Source: Prevotellaceae bacterium
Lineage (GTDB): Bacteria > Bacteroidota > Bacteroidia > Bacteroidales > UBA932
Direction: 5' to 3'
NCBI GenBank assembly: GCA_031289895.1
Contig: JAITOP010000392.1
Span: 1 to 6,193, forward strand
DNA length: 6,193 bases
The position numbers and the translations under genes are program-made. Under the pieces are notes generated by a model. The model searched no databases. It was given only the letters and a program-made list of their open reading frames with translations, and was not told where the DNA came from. Each line of letters begins with the position of its first letter. The stretch's first letter is position 1. Below are positions 1-5,489 of the stretch, piece after piece.

Positions 1-40
1 CTAATTTTAAGATATTTGTATTCATAATTTTTTTATATTT

Positions 41-127
41 TAATTGTTAAAAAATAAAGTGATTAATTGTTGATTGTTAATTTGTTAATTGTAAATTTAT
101 TAATTGTTATAAATAAAGTGATTAATT
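41..127. repeat. Imperfect ~60-bp A/T direct repeat
   Basis: The segment 41-68 recurs at 101-127. Both begin TAATTGTTA and both contain the identical 17-mer AAATAAAGTGATTAATT (52-68 and 111-127); the first copy has one extra A near the middle. The second copy stops after this shared part, so it looks like a partial tandem duplication with a period of 59-60 bp. The intervening bases are themselves built from TTAATTG-like words. Slippage in low-complexity DNA is the simplest origin. No function is visible. Confidence 0.6.
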
Positions 128-215
128 ATAATGTAAAAAAGACTTTTTCGCTCTCGAAATGTTTCAAGAACTTGCATTTTATGCCATTGCGTGCAGTATG
201 TAAATAGTTTTTCAT
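126..215 (-). repeat. Diverged repeat copy 1, readable as a 29-codon minus-strand ORF
   Basis: On the minus strand this reads as an ORF from an ATG at 215-213 to a TAA at 128-126, beginning MKNYLHTARNGIKCKF and continuing LKHFESEKVFFTL. Its middle part is related to the minus-strand frame at 280-381: KFLKHFESEKVF here against KFLKQFKSKNIF there. Across those 12 codons I count seven differences at third positions, three at first and none at second, a pattern expected of diverged coding sequence read in this direction. I do not recognise the peptide family. It could be a tiny gene, the remains of a longer gene, or a non-coding repeat whose codon-like pattern is chance. No ribosome binding site is evident. 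Confidence is for the repeat relationship; that it is expressed is much less certain. Confidence 0.45.
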
Positions 216-279
216 AGCAAAATATTTTTTTATATTTTTCAACCGCAAATTTATAAAAACAATTCCGGATATAAAAATA

Positions 280-381
280 TTAATGGTTAAATTTAGTTAA
301 TTTAAGAGATTTGCATTTTGTTAATTTCAAGCAGAAAATATTTTTGCTCTTAAACTGTTTCAAAAATTTGTTTTTTTCCAT
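280..381 (-). repeat. Diverged repeat copy 2, readable as a 33-codon minus-strand ORF
   Basis: This is the partner of the copy at 126-215. The minus-strand frame runs from ATG at 381-379 to TAA at 282-280, beginning MEKNKFLKQFKSKNIFCL. It shares the KFLKxFxSxxxF core with copy 1 in the same codon register. The nucleotide match spans roughly 329-381 against 132-187, with small gaps. The tail holds an internal imperfect 24-bp repeat (LKLTKCKS then LKLTKFNH, 307-330 and 283-306). The same frame stays open further upstream to 534, so the true start is not fixed. The product would be very basic. I do not recognise it, and it may be a decayed or non-coding repeat. Confidence 0.4.
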
Positions 382-400
382 AATTATTTCTAATATTGTG

Positions 401-408
401 TAGATTTG
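401..408 (+). promoter_or_regulatory. Candidate -7 promoter element for the AddB-like gene
   Basis: TAGATTTG matches the Bacteroidetes -7 consensus TAnnTTTG exactly and ends 16 bases before the ATG at 425, giving a short untranslated leader. That distance nearly equals the 17 bases seen at the promoter ahead of 3778. I see no convincing TTTG-type -33 element at the expected distance (a T-run at 371-377 is the nearest), so the call rests on one box and its position. Confidence 0.45.
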
Positions 409-424
409 AGTAAAATAATGTACA

Positions 425-3235
425 ATGAAAAAATTTTTAGAATTAGCGGCAAATGATTTGTATCGCAGGTTTGGAAACAATCTTGCGGATATTACTGTTG
501 TGTTTCCTAATAAGCGGGCGAAAAATTTTTTCAATAATTATTTGTATAATTCGGCAGAAAAAACTTTGTGGTCGCCAAATTATTTAACAATAAGCGAACT
601 TATTGAAAACTCGGCTACGCTTAATGTTGCCGACACTTTGCAGCTTGTGTGCGAATTGTACGAAGTGTATGCAAACAATACAAAAACCAATGAAAATTTC
701 AACGATTTTTATTTTTGGGGCGAAATGCTTTTGCACGATTTTGACGATATCGACAAGCAAATGGTTGATGCTAAACAACTGTTTCAGAACTTGCAAAATC
801 TAAAAAAAATACAAAATACGTTTGACTTTTTAGACGAAAATCAGCAGAAAGCGCTGGAACAATTTTTTACTAATTTTTCGTTGGAAAAACAAAGCGAACT
901 GAAACAAAAATTTATAGAAATCTGGGATGTTTTAGGCAATATTTATCAGCAATTTCGCGAAAAACTGCAAGAGCAAAATTTAGCATACGAGGGAATGTTG
1001 TACCGTTCGGTAATCGAAAATAACAACATAAATATAATCGAAAAACTTAACTGCGAAAAATATGCTTTCGTAGGATTTAATGTTTTAAATGTTTGCGAAA
1101 AAGAATTATTTTATTTGTTGAAAAAACACGAAAAAGCCTTATTTTATTGGGATTACGACGAGTATTATTTACGAAATAAAAATAATGAAGCGGGATTTTT
1201 TATGCAAGATAATTTGCGCGAATTTCCATCCGAATTATCGCCTGAAAATTTCAAATCGCTTTCTGAAAATGAAAAAAAAATAAGATTAATTTCGTCGCCA
1301 ACCGAAAATGCTCAGGCGCGATATTTGCACGAGTGGACAAAAGGCTTACAAAACATTGATGATTCAGCCGTTGTGCTGTGCAACGAATCGCTGCTTTTGC
1401 CGCTTTTGTATTCGTTGCCCGAAAATGTTTCGGACGTAAATATTACAATGGGATTTCCTTTGTCGCAAACGCCGATTTACAACACCATAAATGTGCTGAT
1501 TGATTTGCAAACAAAAGGTTTCGACAAAAACAAAAAACTGTGGAATAAAAATTATGTGTTGGAAGTGCTGCAAAATCAATATATACAAACACTTTCGCCT
1601 GAAATAAAAAACATTAAAAACGAGTTGCAAAAAAGCAATAATTATAAATTTGCAATTGAAAATTTTTATAGCGGCGATGATGTAAAATTTATTTTCAAAC
1701 CTGTTGAAAACACTAACGATTTCGTAAATTATCTTATCGAAATACTTAAAAAAATTTCGCAAAAAAATACAACAAACAATCAATTATACAACGAGGCGAT
1801 TTTTCGCACATACACGGCGTTAAACAGATTTGGCGATTTGCTGAACAATAAAAAATTGGTGATAGAAATAAAAATTCTTTCGCTTTTATTGCGCCGTTTG
1901 CTTTCGGCAACAAACGTGCCTTTTGCCGGCGAACCTACGAAAGGACTGCAAATAATGGGAATTTTAGAAACAAGAAATCTCGATTTCAAAAATATTTTAC
2001 TTTTATCGGCAAACGAAAATTTACTGCCGAAATCCGAAAACGAAGCCTCGTTTATTCCGTATAATTTGAGGCGTGCATTCGGACTCACAACATCCGACAA
2101 ACGCAATTCCATTTACGCATATTATTTTTATCGTCTTTTGCAGCGCGCCGACAACATAACAATAAGCTACTGCGCTGCCACCAAAGGATTGAACAAAGGC
2201 GAAATGAGCAGATTTTTGTTGCAGTTGCTGGTTGAATCCAATTTTAATATAGAATTATTTGACATTCAATCGCAAATAAAATTACCTGAAATTTCGGAAA
2301 TAAAAGTTGAGAAAACGCCCGAAATCATTAGGTTTTTGAAAAATAAATATGAAAATACAGATTCATATCTTTCGCCGCGTGCGTTGAATATGTTTATTGA
2401 TTGCTCGCTGAAATTTTATTTTAATTATATTGCGAAATTAAAGCTGACAAAGGATGACGCGAATACCGATTCTTTAATTTTCGGAAAAGTATTTCATAAA
2501 ACATCCGAAATTATTTATAAAAAAATCAATAAATTTGAAAATTCGTATATCAATGAAAATGATTTGGATACGTTTATCAACAACAAAGAACTTTTGAAAA
2601 ATATTGTTGATGATGCAATGAAAACCGAAGCCAAAATTGATAATGAAAAAAATTACAGCATTCAGCAATTAATCATGCGAGACGTGATTGTTGATTACAT
2701 AAAAAAACTGCTGGAATTTGACAAAACCAACATTCCGTTTACCTTGTTCAAAATTGAATATACTCTTACCGAAAAATTTAATTTTAATACACCCGCCGGA
2801 AACGTTGATGTGCATTTGGGCGGGCTGGTTGACAGGTGCGATATAAAAGAAAACGTCATGCGCGTTGTCGATTACAAAACAGGCGGAAGCAGCAAAACAA
2901 TAAAATCAATCGAAGATTTGTTTGTGTCGTCGAAAAACCGCAACAGTTATGCTTTTCAGGTGTTTTTGTATTCGTTAATCATAGCAAAACAACAACCGGA
3001 ATTTAACGTTATGCCATCAATTTTGTATATCAACAAAAAACTGACGGAAACCGAAGATATTCAAATAAAATTTGACAAAGAAAAAATAAGCGATATACGA
3101 CAAATTGAAACTGATTTTTTTAATCAGCTAAGCAAAATAATTTCAGATATTTTTGATGAAAAAAATCCTTTTATTCAAACCGAAAATAAAGATATTTGCG
3201 AATATTGCGATTTTAAACAAATTTGTAAACGATAG
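425..3235 (+). CDS. AddB-like PD-(D/E)XK nuclease (Bacteroidetes type)
   Basis: This 936-residue protein is most likely the AddB-like subunit of an AddAB-type helicase-nuclease that resects double-strand breaks for recombination. The N-terminus holds VVFPNKRAKNFF (25-36), the form I know from Bacteroidetes members, and no Walker A loop, so it probably does not hydrolyse ATP. Residues 507-535 (GLQIMGILETRNLDF...NENLLP) resemble the AddB/RecB-type late helicase motif region. The C-terminal RecB-type nuclease looks complete: G687..H691, D803 in GLVDR, D816 and K818 in VVDYKTG, and Q845xxxY849. C660 together with C925, C928 and C934 at the extreme C-terminus matches the Fe-S 'staple' pattern of AddB and Cas4-like nucleases. 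The start is supported by a family-like N-terminus straight from the ATG; a nearby ATG at 418 is out of frame. No AddA gene is in the window. Full length, intact. Confidence 0.88.
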   Translation: MKKFLELAANDLYRRFGNNLADITVVFPNKRAKNFFNNYLYNSAEKTLWSPNYLTISELIENSATLNVADTLQLVCELYEVYANNTKTNENFNDFYFWGEMLLHDFDDIDKQMVDAKQLFQNLQNLKKIQNTFDFLDENQQKALEQFFTNFSLEKQSELKQKFIEIWDVLGNIYQQFREKLQEQNLAYEGMLYRSVIENNNINIIEKLNCEKYAFVGFNVLNVCEKELFYLLKKHEKALFYWDYDEYYLRNKNNEAGFFMQDNLREFPSELSPENFKSLSENEKKIRLISSPTENAQARYLHEWTKGLQNIDDSAVVLCNESLLLPLLYSLPENVSDVNITMGFPLSQTPIYNTINVLIDLQTKGFDKNKKLWNKNYVLEVLQNQYIQTLSPEIKNIKNELQKSNNYKFAIENFYSGDDVKFIFKPVENTNDFVNYLIEILKKISQKNTTNNQLYNEAIFRTYTALNRFGDLLNNKKLVIEIKILSLLLRRLLSATNVPFAGEPTKGLQIMGILETRNLDFKNILLLSANENLLPKSENEASFIPYNLRRAFGLTTSDKRNSIYAYYFYRLLQRADNITISYCAATKGLNKGEMSRFLLQLLVESNFNIELFDIQSQIKLPEISEIKVEKTPEIIRFLKNKYENTDSYLSPRALNMFIDCSLKFYFNYIAKLKLTKDDANTDSLIFGKVFHKTSEIIYKKINKFENSYINENDLDTFINNKELLKNIVDDAMKTEAKIDNEKNYSIQQLIMRDVIVDYIKKLLEFDKTNIPFTLFKIEYTLTEKFNFNTPAGNVDVHLGGLVDRCDIKENVMRVVDYKTGGSSKTIKSIEDLFVSSKNRNSYAFQVFLYSLIIAKQQPEFNVMPSILYINKKLTETEDIQIKFDKEKISDIRQIETDFFNQLSKIISDIFDEKNPFIQTENKDICEYCDFKQICKR

Positions 3236-3238
3236 TTT

Positions 3239-3301
3239 TTAGAAACAAGAAACAAGAAGCAAGAGGCAAGAAACAAGAAGCAAGAATCAAGAACAAAGAA
3301 A
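3239..3301. repeat. Degenerate heptamer tandem repeat (CAAGAAn)
   Basis: Seven consecutive 7-bp units, starting at 3246, 3253, 3260, 3267, 3274, 3281 and 3288, read CAAGAAA, CAAGAAG, CAAGAGG, CAAGAAA, CAAGAAG, CAAGAAT and CAAGAAC. A weaker unit flanks each side (TTAGAAA at 3239, AAAGAAA at 3295). The array starts three bases after the stop codon of the nuclease gene and ends about 50 bases before the next promoter box. The + strand is almost all purine apart from the leading C of each unit. Slippage could change copy number. It does not look like a CRISPR (units too short, no spacers) or a terminator (no dyad). Confidence 0.85.
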
Positions 3302-3349
3302 TTAGAGAAAAAATTTAGGCAATAAAAGTGTGAAAAAGAAAATAATTTA

Positions 3350-3357
3350 TATCTTTG
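3350..3357 (+). promoter_or_regulatory. Bacteroidetes -7 promoter box abutting the start codon at 3362
   Basis: TATCTTTG matches TAnnTTTG exactly. Only four bases (CAGT) separate it from the ATG at 3362, so transcription would begin at or within a base or two of the start codon, implying leaderless or nearly leaderless mRNA. The -33 region is weak; a TGTG at 3329-3332, 17 bases upstream, is the nearest TTTG-like word. The box is one of the two best promoter signals in the window. Confidence 0.65.
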
Positions 3358-3361
3358 CAGT

Positions 3362-3571
3362 ATGAAAAAAGAACTTGCTAAAATATTGCTCAACATATCC
3401 TACTTGTTTATAGGAGGAGTTTTACTAACAGGAATAATGCAACAAAATGTATCAATAGCAGAACTTTTGCTCATTGGCGGTATTGTTCCTTTGTTAATGA
3501 TTTCGGGGGCTGTGTTGTTATTATGGTGGCATGAAAAGCAAAACAATAATTTAAATTCAAAAAAGGAGTAG
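3362..3571 (+). CDS. Small two-helix membrane protein, 69 aa
   Basis: The protein is predicted to be an inner-membrane hairpin. After a basic start (MKKELAKILL), hydrophobic segments run at about residues 8-26 and 33-56, joined by a short polar turn (QQNVSI), and the protein ends in a hydrophilic lysine-rich tail. Charge distribution places both ends in the cytoplasm. A short 'KEL-K-L--IS' start followed by two helices is reminiscent of small Bacteroidetes membrane proteins of unknown function (possibly DUF6722), but I cannot confirm this from sequence alone. There is no signal peptide cleavage site or catalytic motif. The start is chosen because the promoter box lies just upstream; translation from Met26 would lose the first helix. 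It is followed at once by the 34-residue gene and shares that gene's terminator, so the two probably form one transcript. Function unknown. Confidence 0.72.
   Translation: MKKELAKILLNISYLFIGGVLLTGIMQQNVSIAELLLIGGIVPLLMISGAVLLLWWHEKQNNNLNSKKE
3563..3568 (+). promoter_or_regulatory. Strong Shine-Dalgarno (AAGGAG) for the 34-aa gene
   Basis: AAGGAG lies seven bases before the ATG at 3576 and is formed by the last codons of the upstream gene (AAA AAG GAG TAG). None of the other starts in the window has a comparable motif, and Bacteroidetes in general make little use of Shine-Dalgarno pairing. Its position decides the start of the short gene and suggests that the two small genes are translationally coupled. 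Confidence 0.6.
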
Positions 3572-3575
3572 CATT

Positions 3576-3680
3576 ATGGGAATAATTTATTACATGAGCG
3601 CATTTGGCGTTATTGCTTTGGGAGTAATTATTTACGCTTGTATAGGTATTTATAAAGAAAATCACACTAAAAAAGCGTAA
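3576..3680 (+). CDS. Very small single-helix membrane protein, 34 aa
   Basis: This reading frame, ATG at 3576 to TAA at 3678-3680, encodes 34 residues beginning MGIIYYMSAFGVIALGV. Residues 3-26 form one hydrophobic helix, followed by a basic tail (YKENHTKKA), which predicts a cytoplasmic C-terminus. Support for a real gene is positional: it starts five bases after the stop of the 69-aa gene, has a well-spaced AAGGAG, and is followed 28 bases later by a clean terminator. I do not recognise a family. Possible roles are a small partner or regulator of the 69-aa protein or of another membrane complex; a toxic membrane peptide is a less likely alternative. An in-frame ATG at 3594 would remove part of the helix and is not preferred. 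Confidence 0.6.
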   Translation: MGIIYYMSAFGVIALGVIIYACIGIYKENHTKKA

Positions 3681-3708
3681 AAAAAACAAATGCATATTAG
3701 AAAATAAG

Positions 3709-3740
3709 AACCGACTCGCTGAAGTCGGTTTTTTTATTTT
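3709..3740 (+). terminator. Intrinsic terminator after the small-gene cassette
   Basis: A perfect 8-bp stem, AACCGACT (3709-3716) and AGTCGGTT (3723-3730), closes a 6-base loop and runs into a T-rich tail (seven T at 3729-3735, then A and four more T). A few upstream A and G bases can pair with the first tail T residues to lengthen the stem. It ends the transcript of the two small membrane-protein genes. Its T-tail ends 12 bases before the -7 box of the next operon. Confidence 0.88.
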
Positions 3741-3752
3741 GAAAAAAAATTA

Positions 3753-3760
3753 TACCTTTG
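3753..3760 (+). promoter_or_regulatory. Promoter -7 box of the envelope operon
   Basis: TACCTTTG matches the Bacteroidetes TAnnTTTG box and ends 17 bases before the ATG at 3778, giving a leader of roughly a dozen bases without a Shine-Dalgarno. The -33 position would fall in or near the T-tail of the preceding terminator; the clearest TTTG (3738-3741) is only 11 bases upstream of the box, too close for a standard -33 element. Confidence 0.65.
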
Positions 3761-3777
3761 CGAGTTAACAATATTTT

Positions 3778-4668
3778 ATGGAAAATAATTTAAATATAGG
3801 ATTTGTAAGTTTTTCGGGCAGCGCAAGAGAATACAAAAACGCTATCGACAAGTTTGATAATGTGCAGTTCAAAGGCGTATTTTTTCCGAAAGATGACCTT
3901 TCGTCCGAATTTTATAACGAACATTGTTTTGAAACATATCAGGATTTGCTCAAAGCGGTTGATATTGTCCTGTTTTGCGGCGAAAAAATACAACGTAAAT
4001 TAATTGTCGAGGCAATTCGCGAACTCAAACACATTCTTATAGACGATTATACCTGCATACTAACTGACTCAATAGCATCGCTTTGCGCGCTTGCCGACGA
4101 AGCCGAAGTTACGGTACAGGTTTCGATGCCAAAGATATATTATTGGGGCGTTTTCGAAATAATAGAAACGTATAAAAACATTCGCTACTTAAATTTCGAC
4201 AAAGCAGTAGATTATAATCATCAGCGGGCGGCTATCGACATAATTCCCGAAATGCTTGCTATAATTAAGATTGCCGACAGCGAAATTGTATCGGTGCGCA
4301 ATAAAAAACTACCGCTTTTTATTCGTAAATCCGAGCTGCAACAAATAAGTTTTGAATTTCTGAACGGAATAAATGCAAGCATAAAAACAAATCCATGTGC
4401 ATTTTACGATAATCATGAACTCACCATTGTTGCCGAAAAAAATATGGCTCTCATCGATTTGCGCAAACGCGAATGGCATAATCTTGTTTACAAAAACTCA
4501 AATGCAGAGCCGATAAAAGAACTTTCTACTCTCGACGAAGTTCCCTTTATAGAACGTAACGAAATTAAAAATTTAATACAATCAATTGCAACAAAAACCG
4601 AGCCTTTTATTTCGCTCAAATCGATACGTAGCCTGTGGAAATGTATAGAGATGATGAAAAATAATTAA
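3778..4668 (+). CDS. Degenerate Gfo/Idh/MocA-fold protein, 296 aa
   Basis: The order of elements follows the Gfo/Idh/MocA oxidoreductase family: a first strand NIGFVSFSG (6-14), a second strand VQFKGVFFP (29-37), the 'YQDLLKAVDIVLFCGE' segment (54-69), the 'IVEAIRELKHILIDDY' segment (76-91) where the family has its EKP signature, and a C-terminal tail (about 258-293, FIERNEIKNLIQSI...EPFISL) like the family's last helices. Two signatures are missing: the glycine-rich NAD(P) loop is GFVSFSGSA rather than GxGxxG, and EKP is replaced by DDY, which removes the usual catalytic lysine. The fold assignment is an inference from these patterns. The protein is probably not a normal dehydrogenase and may be a binding or scaffold protein. 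It leads a probable operon, eight bases ahead of a lipopolysaccharide kinase-like gene. The start sits 17 bases after a promoter box and the length is near the lower end for the family. Confidence 0.65.
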   Translation: MENNLNIGFVSFSGSAREYKNAIDKFDNVQFKGVFFPKDDLSSEFYNEHCFETYQDLLKAVDIVLFCGEKIQRKLIVEAIRELKHILIDDYTCILTDSIASLCALADEAEVTVQVSMPKIYYWGVFEIIETYKNIRYLNFDKAVDYNHQRAAIDIIPEMLAIIKIADSEIVSVRNKKLPLFIRKSELQQISFEFLNGINASIKTNPCAFYDNHELTIVAEKNMALIDLRKREWHNLVYKNSNAEPIKELSTLDEVPFIERNEIKNLIQSIATKTEPFISLKSIRSLWKCIEMMKNN

Positions 4669-4676
4669 ACTCGCCG

Positions 4677-5447
4677 ATGAATAAAATTATTATAAATTCA
4701 AAATACAAACATTTAAAATCTTTTGTCGAAAACATACCCGAAACATTTGATACCTTGGGCGAAATCGTACATCAGGCGCGAAATACAATACGCAAAACCG
4801 AATATCAAAATTTGATTTTAAATATAAAATCGTACAAAAAACCAATATTTGTAAACCGCATTGCATATTCGTTTTTTCGCAAATCAAAAGCAAAACGGGC
4901 ATACCAATATGCACTGCGATTGATTGATGCCGCCGTTGCAACACCCGAACCTGTTGCATATATCGAATGTTTTGAATCGAAACTTTTAAAAAAATCATAT
5001 TTTATAAGCATTCATGCCGAAAATGCAAAAACATTTCGCAATTATCAATATCAAAATCTTACACCCGAACTAACAGATATTCTGCAGCAAATGGCTAAAT
5101 ATGTTTCAGATATTCACAAAAAAAATATTATACATCTTGATTTTTCGCCCGGAAATATTTTAATTGAAAAAACAGATGCAAAATATAATTTTTTGCTTGT
5201 TGATATAAACAGAATGAAGTTTAAAAAAGTGAGTGCCAATGCGGGAATGATGAATTTCGGACGGCTTTGCATTTCCAACGATAAAGTTGAGATTATTGCA
5301 AAATATTATGCAAAAGCGCGTAATATCAACGAAAATTATTGTCTGAAAAAAATGCTGAAAAGCAACAAAAACAATATTAAAAAATTTACAACAGGAAAAC
5401 AACGAAAACAAAAATTATTGTCGGTTTTCGGCAAACATAAACAATAA
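4677..5447 (+). CDS. Lipopolysaccharide (Kdo/WaaP/InaA-type) kinase-like protein, 256 aa
   Basis: This is a small kinase-fold protein of the group that includes WaaP, KdkA and InaA, which phosphorylate inner-core sugars of lipopolysaccharide on the cytoplasmic side. Visible signatures: K51 in LNIKSYKKP as the likely ATP-binding lysine; a Bacteroidetes-type segment, YSFFRKSKAKRAYQYALRL (64-82), followed by TPEPVAYIE (89-97); the catalytic loop HLDFSPGN (153-160) with D155 and N160; and DINR (176-179) as the DFG-equivalent metal site with D176. All key residues are present, so it is probably active. The C-terminus (about 212-256) is very basic and could contact membrane or lipid. The exact acceptor sugar cannot be told from sequence. 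It starts eight bases after the preceding gene with no Shine-Dalgarno, which supports co-transcription. Confidence 0.8.
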   Translation: MNKIIINSKYKHLKSFVENIPETFDTLGEIVHQARNTIRKTEYQNLILNIKSYKKPIFVNRIAYSFFRKSKAKRAYQYALRLIDAAVATPEPVAYIECFESKLLKKSYFISIHAENAKTFRNYQYQNLTPELTDILQQMAKYVSDIHKKNIIHLDFSPGNILIEKTDAKYNFLLVDINRMKFKKVSANAGMMNFGRLCISNDKVEIIAKYYAKARNINENYCLKKMLKSNKNNIKKFTTGKQRKQKLLSVFGKHKQ

Positions 5448-5489
5448 TATCAATATGCAACTTATTAAATAACATAATATTACAAAAAC

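Larger units (their letters stand above)
1..424. other. Gene-free A/T-rich region upstream of the AddB-like gene
   Basis: No confident protein gene lies here. The stretch is dominated by runs of A and T and contains an imperfect direct repeat (41-127), two related short minus-strand reading frames (126-215 and 280-381) and a candidate promoter for the next gene (401-408). A longer minus-strand frame running from 534 down to 280 overlaps the start of the AddB-like gene antisense and is probably a chance extension of the second short frame. A small inverted repeat (AGCA...TGCT, 330-348, eight pairs counting one G-T) lies inside the second copy and has no following T-run that would make it a terminator. 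No tRNA or recognisable riboswitch was seen. Confidence 0.7.

Noticed and set aside
330..348. Inverted repeat AGCA...TGCT as a terminator
   Set aside because: The stem is A/T-rich, includes a wobble pair and has no following T-run on either strand that would make a convincing terminator.
418..420. ATG at 418 as the start of the AddB-like gene
   Set aside because: It is out of frame with the long reading frame; the ATG at 425 gives the expected family N-terminus.
280..534. 84-codon minus-strand frame as a full gene
   Set aside because: Its first 37 codons or so lie antisense to the well-supported start of the AddB-like gene; only the part at 280-381 shows any relation to another segment.
1364..1783. 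139-codon minus-strand frame inside the AddB-like gene
   Set aside because: It is rich in Phe, Ile and Cys as expected of the complement of an A-rich coding sequence, has no recognisable motif and is wholly antisense to a confident gene.
3239..3301. Heptamer array considered as a CRISPR or attachment site
   Set aside because: Units are 7 bp with no spacers, and no cas, integrase or tRNA gene is nearby; it is a simple tandem repeat.
3412..3439. AGGAGGAG inside the 69-aa gene as a ribosome site for an internal start at 3437
   Set aside because: The spacing to the ATG is 17 bases, too long, and the internal start would remove the first membrane helix. The bases are explained by codons for Ile-Gly-Gly-Val.
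3362..3680. Small membrane-protein pair as a toxin-antitoxin system
   Set aside because: There is no DNA-binding antitoxin, no antisense RNA promoter that I can support, and no recognised toxin family; only size and hydrophobicity suggest it.
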